Program-made: the position numbers and the translations under genes | Shown here: positions 28,261 through 43,494 of the stretch, piece by piece | How positions within the stretch are numbered: position 1 is the stretch's first letter | How the letters are laid out: every line of letters begins with the position of its first letter | The notes under the pieces: model-generated | What the model was told of the DNA's origin: nothing | Databases searched by the model: none | What the model saw: the letters and a program-made list of their open reading frames with translations, nothing else | Assembly: GCF_017591425.1 (NCBI RefSeq) | Contig: NW_024467106.1 | Location: 19,148,501-19,212,500, forward strand | Direction: 5' to 3' | DNA from: Ochotona curzoniae | Lineage: Eukaryota; Chordata; Mammalia; Lagomorpha; Ochotonidae | DNA: 64,000 nt

Positions 28261-29019
28261 CACTTAATAATCTAATTTCAAACATGGAAGACCTGAACCA
28301 ACAGAATTAATAGGACACTGTTTTTAGGAAACTAACAATACTGCATGTTCCACATAGAAACTTACCAATAGTCTATTGCCAATGTCCAATGTGAAGAGCA
28401 AGTGCTCTATTTTAGGGAAGGGTCATAATTTTTAAACATAAATAAAGGAGAAATATAGATGTTGCTTCTACTCTTGCCTATAATTACTAATGAAATTTTA
28501 TTTTCTGACACAAATCTATTGAAAGAGAAAACTAAAACAGAAAATTAATAAACACTACAAAGTACTACCTCAAAGTAAGAAGCTAACAAAAGTTTCTCAG
28601 TTTGAGTTGCTCTTGCTGCTGAATTTACTTCAAAATACAAATTTTCTGAGATTTGCATTATTGTGTGAGAATTTGTTTGGCGATAGCACCTAAGATAGAG
28701 ATGACTCAAAATGTGTTGGAAATAAGACCTATACATTATAAAAGATATAAGAATTGTTCCATCTATATAAAGCACTCTGATTATTTTTTGCCTTTTAAAA
28801 ACAGTCTCTTTCATAAAAACTGTCTTATTCTGCTTCCATTCAGCCATTTCGTTGTTATTTATTTCCTTACAATCAATATCTTATGGAAATCTTGGACTTT
28901 ATCTGTTCCTCTGAGAACATCTTCCAGGGCTGTTTTTTAAAGACAAACTCAGGAACTGGAAAATCAAAAATCTCTTAAGAGGTTAATTTCATAGATCCAA
29001 TGTCCTTACAAGAATGCAG

Positions 29020-29190
29020 GTGATAGGTCTGGCTTTCAATCCTCATCTCATCACTTATTAGTATTTACAGCAGGATTATTGCTTAACTGCTCCAAACTTG
29101 TTTATTTTCCAGAAAACGCAGATACTAATTCCCAACTCATAACATTATAGAGAAGATGACATGGTTTATATAAAGCAGTGAATGTATAAC
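29020..29190 (+). repeat. MIR relic
   Basis: Sense MIR order: 'CTGGCTTTCAATCCTCATCT', 'ATCACTTATTAGTATTT', 'GATTATTGCTTAACTGCTCC', 'TTGTTTATTTTCC', 'ATACTAATTCCCAACTCATA' and 'GAGAAGATGACATGGTTTAT'. Confidence 0.65.
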
Positions 29191-30246
29191 TCCTAACGTG
29201 CAGCTGGCAAGGTATGGGGGCAAATTTGGAAGCCAGATCTTACAGTTCTTCCCCCTTCACTTCAAGCTGTCTTCATCTCTAGGATACCTTCTTATTCATG
29301 AAAGTTAGACTCTTCAGTCAACTTCAGAGGAAATATGTTTTAGTCTGAGGTAATCCTAGCTAGGTACAGCCCAGCAGTTCATCAGCCTGGATACCCGCTT
29401 CCTATGTGTTAGGCATAAGAATAACTCCATTCTTGGATAAGATTATCTGAAAGGAAAAGATTCATTCTATAGATAAATTCAATCTTCAAACCTGTTATTA
29501 AAAACTCAGAGAACTAATCTAGGTATATTATTTGAATCTGTATCTAAATACACTATTTGTCTGGATCATATGTTAGGAATTGAGTTAGAAATCCATGTTA
29601 GAATAGAAGTTCTACAAGGAATAAAAAGGGTGATTTCACTGTTTTATTTTTTACTTAAAAAAAAAACTGGCCCAAGGCAGTTGAAATATAATCATATTGA
29701 GACTCTGTGGTACTTTGTTTCTGAACAAGTTCTTCCCTTGTTTTCCAATCATTAAAGGAAAATCTGGCCACAATAATAACAACAGACCTAAATAAATACC
29801 TGGTTTCTCTTGCCCGATTCTTGGTAGCTAAAGCAAAGAAACTTGATCCCAGTGTGCTGCCACTGTTTACATGTCTGGCCCCTTTGAAGTAGGGCAGCAC
29901 ATGAGGTGGTTTACTCACTGTGGCTTCATCTCTGAAGCAATAAAATGCAAAATCCTCCAGAAAACATTCATATAGTCCTCAAAAACAGCTACTCTCTCCT
30001 CTGAGTTCTCAAAATGATCCTGTGAGTCTCTAAAGTGGCTCGGGGTGGGAACATTTCTGCCGCCCTTGAGAAAATAACATTTCTCTAGCGTGTAAATCTG
30101 GATGGTAACTGATGAGTCTGAGCAAGAGAAAATTTACCAAGTAAATCAGGCAAGAATCATTGAAAGTTCACTTGTTTAAATTTCAGCCTTAGATGTGGAT
30201 AGAGCAATGATGAAGGATATTGTTGATAAACTGCCTTTAAAAACGT

Positions 30247-30632
30247 ATTAGGAGGACCCAGTGTGGTAGCCTAGGGCCTAAATCTTTGCTTTGCAACCAC
30301 CTGGGATCCCATATGAGCACTAGTTTGCATACCAGCTGCTCCACTTCCCATCCAGCTCCCTGCTTGTGGCCAGAGAAAAAGATCTTCTGTCTACTGGTTA
30401 ACTCCCTAAGTGACCTCAATTCCTGGAATTCAGCCAGTCTGAAGCCAGGAGCCTCTTCCGGGTCTCCCACATGGATGCAGGGTCCCAAGACTTTGGCCCA
30501 TCCTCTACTGCTTTCCCAGGCCACAAGCAGGGAGCTGGATGAGAAGTGGAGCAATTGGGACACGAACTATTGCCCATATGCAATCCCAGGAGATGTAAGG
30601 TATTTAGCCACTGGGCTATTGTGCAAGGTCCA
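30247..30632. repeat. Head-to-head inverted pair of lagomorph SINEs
   Basis: 30247-30380 is the 5' half of a plus-strand C-SINE ('GACCCAGTGTGGTAGCC' to 'CTCCCTGCTTGTGGCC'). 30381-30632 is a minus-strand C-SINE ('AGATCTTCTGTCTACTGG' to 'GCTATTGTGCAAGGTCC'). About 120-130 bp at 30250-30375 can pair with 30505-30632, leaving a loop of about 130 bp. In MUSK pre-mRNA this would form a long imperfect hairpin. Confidence 0.88.
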
Positions 30633-30929
30633 CAAACTTGGATCTTTGCAAACATGTTATACTGTCATCATTGTTATGACTTGTTTACATATGTATCATC
30701 CTTACTGAATTTGAAAAAAACTTAAGAAATAAACCATACTTTATTTTGCTACTGTATCCTTAGGAATTACCTCATGAGAAGAAACACAGTAAGTACTCAA
30801 CAAAGGAATAAATTCGGAGTTATCCTATCATATATGTCCTGCTATTTGTAGAAAAACTAGTTTTGCCATTAGATTTTTGTTATTTATGTGGGACACAGAC
30901 ATTCAAAGCAGAAATCTGGTAAGTCCTTA

Positions 30930-31090
30930 TTTCTCAAATTGCAGTTCCTGGATCACTCCATTAAGCATTATTTGAGGTGTTTACAATCACTGTCACAGCC
31001 CCATGGAATCTGACTCTCTAGGAAACACACCCTGAAGCTGTTACTTTCAATAAGAGCTGCAGCAGCTTCTGGTGTGCATTAAGAGTTGAG
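30930..31090 (-). mobile_element. Probable MER5/MER20-type hAT transposon fossil
   Basis: 'TTTCTCAAATTGCAGTTCCT' at one end, 'AGCAGCTTCTGGTGTGCATT' near the other, with 'CCCCATGGAATCTGACTCTC' between, fits the small non-autonomous hAT-Charlie elements. The subfamily is not certain. Confidence 0.45.
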
Positions 31091-31679
31091 AGCTAACTGC
31101 ATAACAATTTTAAGCAGTTTCTCATTTGGAATTTACCTAGGATTAATGAATCGTAGAATTAATGATCTACATTTTCAGCAAGATTCTTGGCAAATGTCTA
31201 TTTCGATAGTGATTAAAATATGGTGGAAACTCTGGATATAAGCTCGTTGCCTCTACTGTCACATTGTGCTGTTTTTTGTTTTAATTTGGACTGACTGACA
31301 ACAATAGAATCTTGTCCAGTTTGCCAATAAAGGCACATCTTCATATAGCTCCTTACATAAGCTGTGCTGCATTTCTCATCATAGTGGGGCCAGACTGAAG
31401 TTACAATGTCCAACACGCATCAAGAATGCAGGTACAAAGCATTGCTGATTGAAGGTGGATTTATGTCCTTGGGAAACCAGAGGAGCAGTTAGCAATGTTG
31501 ACGACATTCTACTTGTGAAATGTGAGAAGCGTGATCAGCAGAATACTCTGGAGAGAAGTCATCCAGCATTGCACTAATGGAAACAGCAGGAAGCAATACC
31601 AACAGCCAATAACCATCCAAGAGCTACTGCATAGACAGTACAGTTACGCATAGTACACCTCAAGAATTGCATGCCTTAA

Positions 31680-31810
31680 ATAATAGTGCCCCGTATCACA
31701 AATGAGAAAATAGGCTTCCAGGGGTCAAACAGATCATCTAACTCTGGGTAAATAATAAGTAGTGGTCTCAGGTTGACACTCCAGTTTGTCTGATGCTAAA
31801 ACATGTACAC
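31680..31810 (-). repeat. MIR relic
   Basis: Antisense MIR landmarks: 'ATCACAAATGAGAAAATAGG', 'GGGTCAAACAGATCATCTAA' and 'CAGTTTGTCTGATGCTAAAA'. Confidence 0.65.
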
Positions 31811-31848
31811 TCTTCAGGGCATTCATCTACATAGCAAAAACAGGGAAA

Positions 31849-31860
31849 AGGGGGGGGGGG
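31849..31860. repeat. G homopolymer
   Basis: Uninterrupted run of G just after AAAAG in intron 5; prone to length errors in sequencing and replication. Confidence 0.9.
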
Positions 31861-32229
31861 ATAAAGAATGGACAGTGAAACCAAGATATCAAAGTTGCTT
31901 TGTTAACTTGGGTAAACTAATGATTTGTCTGCTCTTCAATTTCTCTATATGCAAAATAAGGCTTACACTGTATGCCTTCTCATTCCCGTAGCAGATTTTA
32001 AAAAAATCCCTGATTACTCTCCTGATAGAAACAAATATTACGAAGATTATCTCTATTGTAATAAAAACTTCAAAAACATTGCCATGGAACTTTATTGCTG
32101 CTACCCTTAAAATAAAAAGGAAAATGGAAGAAATGGCTGGCTTTAGCTTCCTAAGGGCTTAAATCACTGCTTCTGCCCCATAGAAATTACTTTCACTCTA
32201 GATTAACCCTAGACCAAACAGTGATATTC

Positions 32230-32465
32230 ATATTTGAGTTACTACTCTGTGTCAATCATTCCTGAAGAACCTATAAGTATCTCATCTAAAATCTATACTT
32301 CCACTATTTATGAGGTCTTTTTGGTCTCAGTTTTATAGTTGGGAAAACAGAGGAAAGGGGATTAAGTAATTTATCAGAAGTTACACAGATGGCAAGTAGT
32401 AAGGCTGGGATTTGAACTCAGGAGCTTACACTAGATTTCGGAGTCCATGCTGTTTTCTCATCTAG
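32230..32465 (-). repeat. MIR SINE relic, well preserved
   Basis: Clear antisense MIR: 'GGGAAAACAGAGGAAAGGGG', 'TTAAGTAATTTATCAGAAGT', 'TACACAGATGGCAAGTAGTA', 'GGCTGGGATTTGAACTCAGG' and 'CGGAGTCCATGCTGTTTTCT'. The GATTTGAACTC piece is the old tRNA B-box in reverse. Confidence 0.9.
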
Positions 32466-32656
32466 AGCCCAGGTTATATTGTAATAAACTTCCTCTAAAC
32501 ATCATGTCTTGTACACTTGATCATTCAATTAAAACCGCTATGTCATGTGCTTGATATCTGAAGGAAATAATTGGTAGTGAAATTATTCGCATTATATATT
32601 CTCCTTGAATGATACAAAACTTTTCATATTTTTTCACTAATTAAAATAATCACATT

Positions 32657-32965
32657 CTGGGAGCTAGCACTGAGCTTGCAGAGGGTTAAGCCACCGCTTG
32701 AATTACTGGCAGCCCACACTGAGTTCAAATTACAACTGCTCAGCTTCTGATCCAACTCCCTGCTGTGCTGCCTGGGGGACTGCAGAGCATGGTCCATGTG
32801 TCTGAACACCTGCCACCTGTGTAAGGAAGCAGGCTGGTGATCTCTGACTCCAGGCTTTGGCCTGTTCCACATTTGGCTGTTGTAGCCATTTAGGGAATGA
32901 ATCAGTAAATAGAAGATTCACTCTCTTTCTCTGTCTACCTTTCAAATAAAATAATTTAAAAATCC
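32657..32965 (+). repeat. Older lagomorph C-SINE, plus orientation
   Basis: 'GGGAGCTAGCACTGAGCTTG', 'CTGATCCAACTCCCTGCTGT', 'GAGCATGGTCCATGTGTCTG', 'GTAGCCATTTAGGGAATGAA', a TCTCT run and a 'CTTTCAAATAAAATAATTTA' end. Confidence 0.85.
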
Positions 32966-35445
32966 TTATATTGAGAAGTCCAAGTCCAGTGAAGGCAGAG
33001 CCATCTCTATCTGATTTAGTACCATTTTTGGATGAATTAGGCATTAAAAAGAAATGTTTTCCACTCTTGGGTATGTATATGTAAAATTATGCTTCTCTTC
33101 TTAAAACCAGAAATTAAAACTTACTCCAGTTGTAGTACACATATTTCAGGTCACAATAATTTTTTCCGTTTTAATGATGTAATACTAAATTCTGTATTTT
33201 AAAGCATGATTTTTCTAACACTGCAAGTTAGGAACACCTGTCATTTGATGTGAAGATTTATCTGTGTGGTACTGTAACTATTACATAAAACTTTGTTTCC
33301 CTGGCGACTTTAGTGACAACTTTACAACTGAAGGACTACTTTGCCATTCTTCCATGAAAACGCTACAGAACTTTTTAGATGAAACCACAGTAGGATATCT
33401 CCTAAAGTAAAAAAAAAAAAATCCATGGATTAAACTCTTCTTTTATAGCATGCACCCAAGAAAGTCATGCAGATTTATGGTTTTACTTTCTGCTTGATTT
33501 TTAAATACACAGTGTTTTCATGACAACAAATCAAACCTGTTAGTGGCATCAAACGAGTATGGTTGATGCCGGGAACAGGACCACTGCAAGTTTATTAAAA
33601 GTGCAATCACTGAGAGCACAGCACACGTTGGGGTTTTCAATACCTCTCTCTGTGGCATTTGTCATATTAAGAGCTGCAGTATAAACAGAGGAAAAAGGAA
33701 ATCAAATGCGGTGTAAACATTACATGATCGCTTCCGCCTTTTAGATGCACCAAGGGAATTTGATCTCTAGGAAAGAAGACAGCCAGAAGTCTGTCACTTT
33801 GAAAGCAGAGCTGGTCTCTTGCAGTCACGTCTATTGACAACTGCCACTGGCACACAACATATATAAATTACAATTTGCTTTGATCTTTTGGAACCCTGCT
33901 TGTCCTCTATACTGCATACCTCTGCAAAGTCTTTGGGGAGTGTTGGGGAAACTCTGGATAGATTTGAGCAGCCCTAAGTGTACGTGGTGAAGCCCTTCCA
34001 ACCGCAGGACTGACAGCAGCTAGGTACACTGACAAGCCATGGAGACACAAAAACTGAGACCGCTTAGGTTTGCGGGGGCTTGCCCCTCGTGTCTCACTCC
34101 CCGGCATAACTTTCGTATGTATTGACAGAAAACGCTGCTTTTCAAAGCCCCATGAATATGGGGAGTTGCTGAAACATCAGCTGCCTTTGACAACTCCAGC
34201 ACTGCCATTCAAATCCAGCTCTGCCCGAGATTCCACTCTTGAGCCTGTTCTGCTTCTAGACCCTCTTTCCTCTTCTACGCTTGTCCTGTACTTTGTCCTG
34301 AAGCCAGTTGCCTCTTCCCCATGATGATGATTGGTAACTCTTCATTCCAGCTTCCCCAGTGTTCTTCACGGCTTAAAACTCCCAAAGCAAGCAAGGCAAT
34401 GAGAGAAAATACAATCCTCAGCCTGCTAGACTGTAATATCATTCATAGTAATTTGACTCTCAGGTACTCTTCACTTACCCAGTTTCTATACAAAATAGGT
34501 TTCATCTGAATGCAAAATTCACCAGATATAATCAATTCTAATTCAGTTCCAAACAAACACATCTTTTTGATTATGGTTAAGCCAAGAATGAAGGGGCAGA
34601 AATAAAATGTTTGTGATTTTTAAGCAGTTCTTCTCTAGTAATTAAAAAACCTTCTAACAAAACCACTCCAGCTACAAAAACAAGACTTACATTATTACAC
34701 TAAAAATATTCATGTCTAAGGTATAGGGTTCAGAGTGTTTACATGCTCCTGTGATATATAATTGTTCCTCTGATTGAGGAGAGAAATCTAAAATGGTAAT
34801 AATATACTTTAAAGGTTGTCCACAGCAACCACTATTGCACTCTCCCTTTGACAGCTCCAGCACTTTCGTTCAAATCCAGCACAGGGCACTGCTCTGCCCT
34901 GCCTTCTGGGCTGGCGAGGCAATCAGGTCCACTAAGGAAGCCATGAGGATCACTTTTTAGTCTATACATCGTATCTGCCATAGGATGAGAGGCAAGCAAA
35001 ATCGTTTCTTAGAAGAAATTTTCATCTACATAACCTTGAAAAGTCTCCTAGTCAAAATTACTTCCAGCACATGGAATTTTCTGAAGGAAAAAGATTACAC
35101 AGAATCATCTTACTGACTAGAATATTCTCATTTCTGTGAGCAATTAGTGAAAATACATCACCTCTTATGGGAGAAATATTTCTAGTTAATAATACAGAAA
35201 ATTTATTGGTCAATATAGTTGATTTATCTTCTTTGTTTTATTGTTTAAGTAATGCATTTATCCTCATGTCTGAAGACAGATAAGTAATGATCTTAACCAT
35301 GAGAGTAAAACCACCAAGTAAGTGTGACCAATTGCCTTTGGCCTCTGTAGTACAGATTAATTTTAGAGATATGTATGAAAAAGAAACAAAAATTAGCTAC
35401 TAGTCATCATAAGAAACTAATGACAATGAGATACTACCCAATAGA

Positions 35446-35485
35446 GTAAAATATTTAAAAGTTTAGTAAAATATTTAAAAGTTTA
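35446..35485. repeat. Perfect 20-bp tandem duplication
   Basis: GTAAAATATTTAAAAGTTTA occurs twice back to back (35446-35465 and 35466-35485) without a mismatch. Confidence 0.97.
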
Positions 35486-38400
35486 GCACCTTAGAATCTA
35501 TAAAAAGTGATGTGGTAGATTTCTGTATTGATACTCAACAAAATTATGTCCCCTGATCACTCCCTCCCATCAAACCTAGACCAAAGCTTGTTGCCACACA
35601 GGTACTTAGGAAAAGGTTAACTTTTCTGAAGGAAGAAAATCTACAGATGGGAGATTGAGAACTGTTGTCTGAATTCCAGAGGACTGTGGATTTCAGGAAA
35701 CAACACAGGTTTCCCTGCCAACATCATGCCAATGTATTTGTATGATTCCCGCCTAGTGGGCCTTCACTTTTTGGGGGGGAGGGATTTCGAGGCTTTTACT
35801 TTTAATTTTATGCTGTAAGTCAATAACATCCAATGAAGCATGGCCAATATTCGCTGAGAAATCAGAACCCAAACTGAGTTTTCATGATGAGTCCTCCAAA
35901 TCACTATGAATTCACAAACTCCAGATATGTTTTGCAAAAATAAGGAGAGCCAAATGAATTGGTAATCCATCCGCAGCCACCATTCTTTGGTTTCCTTCAC
36001 TTTGCTTCATCAAGGTAACTCCACGTACTTCTTGTAGCAGGCAAGCTTACTGCCTTTATGAATGCACTCCTTTCCAAGGGAGACCACCTGCTTTCCTTAC
36101 CCAATAGCTAAGTATTGCAAATACCTAATGGAACAGTATTCCTCAATCGCCTTTGAGAAAACGTTTCCCTTCCCTAAGTTTGTTTTAGAAAAGAGAGGAG
36201 TTACCGAAGTGTTAAAGTAAAATCAAGCCAATGAATAAAATACTTTGTGCCCCTTTCTAAAAACAGTGCAATGCTTGGAAAAAAACCATTTTTCCCCAAA
36301 TTATGTATTAGTTCTTCCCAATGATAAGGTTTCCTTTATTGCCATTTTTGGCAATCATTTTGAAGTACTCTTGTAAATTTTACTTATGCAACTAAGTCAG
36401 CATTTCTAAATGTTATTAGGAAAAAGATTTTCATATTATCTGTAATATGATTGGAGCTAATATGTTTCTTCTTAGGTAGAAACTTTTAAATAGCTGGTAA
36501 TTGGATATGATAATTTGGTATGATAAGATTGCATGATTTAGTACATCAATCTTTCTTTTGCAATTTTCTTAAGTCATTCACGCAATTTTTTTTCTGCACA
36601 GAATTTCAACATGTTTGCCCTACCACTGAATTTAACTTTCTACATTTCCTGGACTTATACTGTACAAGAATAACATAAAGGACAAAATCCTACATTTTTT
36701 CCTACTCTATATTCATGTCCCTGTTTGTGACCAAAACCTCAGTGTTGACCACTGCCCCCCTCCAACCCCAATCCTTATTTCCTTTGTGAGTCATCTCTCC
36801 CATTCCTTACTATTTTAAAAACTTTCCATTATCTTCATCCCCACATCCCTCCCCTGGTGCCCTTACAAAAGTATTTTCAGAAGATAACTTTACACTCTAC
36901 TGAGTAGAGCACAGAACTTTTTCAAATTCCATCCACCAAACTTATGAATAGATTTATACTGGAAAATACCCACGTCCTCCCTACCCTCTCTTCCTGTGTA
37001 AGGAGAGTTACTATATAATTCATCATGGAAGCATGGATAGTAATAAAAGTAAAAGAGGGATTCTATTAATAATTACTGCAGGACAACAGGTGTAATCCAG
37101 AACTGTCCTGGTAAAACCAGGACGTGTGGTCATCCTCTGCATAAAGTTTCACTTAGACTATGAGTACACATTTGTGTCTTATTAAGCATCAGATGCCCCT
37201 GACTATTTTCCTTCTCTCTTGCCTGTTCCAATTCCCCTTATCATTAACGTTTTAACATTTTCATTATTTTGTAACATTTCAATCTTTCTGAAAGAAAAAT
37301 CTTGTCAACAATACTGCCTATATGTCATGTATATGTCCAGCTACTGGTCCCTCTTTCAACTACTCTCTCTCTCTCCCTCCTTCTCTCTCCACATTCTGTT
37401 AATACTCTATTTTTCACATAAAGAGTTCTAGGCTCTTCTCTCAGTTCGATCCTGATACTATAAACAATGCCACTCAGGACTACCTTGTTCTTTAGCAGAA
37501 TCGACATTACTGAGCCTTACTCATTTCTTAAACTTAACTGTCTCTTCAACCTTGTGTAAGTCAGCTCTCCTCTCTATTTCTGTTTCCTAAGGAACCTTCC
37601 TCATAGAGAAACACAGAGATTAAACAACATAATCAACCTAATTTAGCATCAGTGCTGGTTTTAAGATGTTAGCCATCCTTATAGAGAGACATCATGCTAG
37701 ACCACACTTGAGTTAAATGTTTCCATCTGTGATTCCATACATTGCTGTTAAAATTTGTTACGACAAGACAGAAGAGTAGATTATCTTTACAGAGATTCAG
37801 CATACTGTGGATTACAATCTAACAGGGAGTTTTACCTCCATGTGGTACAGCAGTTCTTTCATATTTGTTGTGACAGCTAATTATCTAGTTAATACACAGG
37901 ATCGAGTCAATAGCCTTCCATGTTTATACTAACAGAGGCTGATGATGCAAGGACTGTATCTTTCCATGACATATACAGCTGTGATAAGATAGTCCAGCAT
38001 CAAATTTTATGATGGAATTCTGATTCAATATGGCCAGTGTGTAAATACTTTGTGTAGTTACAATATGATGTGTATTCATTTACCCCAAATGATCATGGGC
38101 CAGCCTCACCTTCAGCTCTCACCACTCACAAGCTAACAAGAAGTTTCAAGGACTTTCAGGGTTCTTTTAGTCCTTTCTCTATTTTGTTTCACTTGCTCTG
38201 TGTTATAGGTTAAGATGACTCTTCTGAACTATAAGGAACCCAGTTGGTTTGTTTAAGTCATCTGGTCTACATCAACTCTTTTTTTGGCATCCTGGCTACT
38301 CAACATGCAGTCAACTTCTGTTGCATCTTGGTGAAAATAATGACGTTTCTAGCTTTCTCTAATAATATTTCAAGTTTCAAATTTTTGTTATTTTTCATGT

Positions 38401-38649
38401 GTGAAATTTACATGAAGATTATATAGACTATTTTCATTGTGGTTTGATTTTAATGAGTTTCACAAATAATTTGTTATTTCTAATACAATAATAAAATTTG
38501 GTGATGATTCACTTTAAAAAATAAATTGATTCTGTTTCCACTATATCTTTTGGAAATGCCTGAACTCATTTTTCAAGTGGAAATGAGCCTGTCGGGGCTT
38601 CCAGAGCCCAGACTGATGTGTTGCTATTAGTACACTCCAATATGATAAT

Positions 38650-38800
38650 GACAGTGAACACCATTTATTAAATACTCCTTATATGCCAGAAACTGTGCTG
38701 TGTCATATAATTTTACTGTTATTAATACGGACTAGAATTTGTGCAGAATATGTGTGTTAAAATTATCATCCCACCTAATATTAGAGGAACTTAAATGGCG
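38650..38800 (-). repeat. Probable MIR relic
   Basis: Antisense MIR 3' part: 'ACCATTTATTAAATACTCCT', 'TATATGCCAGAAACTGTGCT', then 'AATTATCATCCCACCTAATA'. Confidence 0.55.
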
Positions 38801-39599
38801 TTATGAACTCTTGGTACTAGAAAGTTTAAAAAAACCTTTAGAATATTTTGACTGTTAAAGCAATTAGAGTTATCATTTAAATATTAGAACGAATATGTTA
38901 TTCAGTGTTTTCACTAAACATGATAGCAAAATAGAGTTGTGCAACTAAACTCTAATTAATTGAAATTTATCCTAATGTTCTCTAGGCCAAAGTTAAAATG
39001 ATTTATTTTATTACCTATGAAGATAGTGGTTCAGAGATCATTTATTTTATAATTGAAAGGACTTATGTTTACACATAATGTCTTGAAAAAAATTCATTTT
39101 GTAATTTACACAAATAAGCAGCATTAATTCTGTATCAATCCACAGAGAGTTCAAGAAAACACTGAATCTGGGATGATCTACCATCTGTATAAACAAATGC
39201 CCTGGTTTATTCATGAGTTTATTTGTTTTTCACAGAATAATTCATATTGACTGGTTGTTGAACTTTAAATGGCATCGATGTTTTATAAGACATTACAACA
39301 ACAACTCTGACAATATGTTTTCTGAAACCACAACTTTCACCAACCTCAGACTTTTTAAAGAGGAGTTAATTGGCAATTTATGTAAAATTGATGCAATTAA
39401 CCATGAGTACTGTGAAGAAAAGATAAATACTAAGAAATAAAAATAATCTTAAAGAAGATAATAGAAAATTTGTAAGAGGGGAAAAAATGCACAATGGACT
39501 CAAGAAATGGACCTTTGAAACTGCTGCTGGTTGAGCCATAAATGAGGCTAATGTGGCACAGCATAGTGCGCTCAATTCAGAGGAGGTAAAAGTAGAAAA

Positions 39600-39770
39600 C
39601 AGGTGATGATTATACGCAAGCTTTATTGTGTGCAAAGCACTAAGCATTTCTAAGTATTATCAATACCCCATTCGTTAAATACGAAGAAAAACATCCAGAA
39701 ATGAACCCCTGAGGGCCAGAGATATTAATTCTGTAGCTAGTAACAGAGGAGCCGGGACAGGTGTGTACTT
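39600..39770 (-). repeat. Probable MIR relic
   Basis: 'GCAAGCTTTATTGTGTGCAA', 'AGCACTAAGCATTTCTAAGT' and a later 'CTAGTAACAGAGGAGCCGGG' follow antisense MIR order. Confidence 0.6.
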
Positions 39771-40363
39771 AGTTCAATCACCTAGTACATGGGTGCTGAG
39801 AGTTCCTGCGATTACATGAAGTAAGATGCAGTTCCAGATAAAGACCTAGCAAACCGTGAAATGCCCAGATCCCTTTGGATTCTGATTTCTCAGTGAAGAC
39901 CTTTCATACAAGGTTGCTGAATTAGTAGATTTTTTTAAAAATAAAATTATGCTGGCAACAAAACTTTATATCTTTGGATAATTTTGATAGGACATTTTGA
40001 GTCCTTTTGAAAATTCTTATGACCAAATACCATATGAAAACAGTTATTCCTTCCCATTCCTTCCCATTCTATGTCTTTTTAAAAGTCATTCTATGGGATA
40101 AAAACATAAGATTATTATCTCCAAATTTATTCATGAGGGAGAATTTTCCAAGGCAGGTCAAAGTTCTAAAATGGTACCTGATTACTTAGTATTACGGTAA
40201 ATTTATAACCTTTTATGTTGATGAGGATTTCCTTCTTTTTCCTTCTTTCCCCTATGGTCCAAAATTTGGCACAGTTAAAAGACCTTAACCCCTCTATCTC
40301 CTCTTTCTCAAGCCAATGAGTAGTCTACACAGTAAAACCTGAGTTCCTCCCATCACAGCATCA

Positions 40364-43342
<2,979 letters not shown>

Positions 43343-43494
43343 TCATCTTCACTTGCAGAGCTCCACAACTCTCCGCAGCTCCGCCCACGCCATTGTTGGC
43401 TGTGCAGCAATAAATGCCGTCATCACTGTCTTCCACACTCAGGATGGTGAGGAGTTGCCCATTCTCCCGAATGCTGTACCGGGTGTCGAAGAGC
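43343..43494 (-). CDS. MUSK: MUSK exon 3: second half of Ig-like domain 1 (residues 69-120)
   Basis: The acceptor CTCTGACCTGCAG precedes GCTCTTCGACACC, which completes Lys69 and continues [15 protein letters not shown]. The 152-nt exon carries the '[10 protein letters not shown]' F-strand motif: Cys99 pairs with Cys49, and Cys98 with Cys112 would give the extra disulfide known from the MuSK Ig1 structure. Leu83 and Ile96, residues reported as important for Ig1 dimerisation and agrin response, are both retained. Residue 109 is Ala (GGAAESCG), whereas human has Val. The exon ends ATGA before the donor GTGAGT, so the boundary between Ig1 and Ig2 is a phase 1 intron. Confidence 0.97.

Noticed and set aside
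30286..30708. Plus-strand frame of 140 codons
   Set aside because: It runs through the inverted SINE pair; the protein-like text is SINE-derived.
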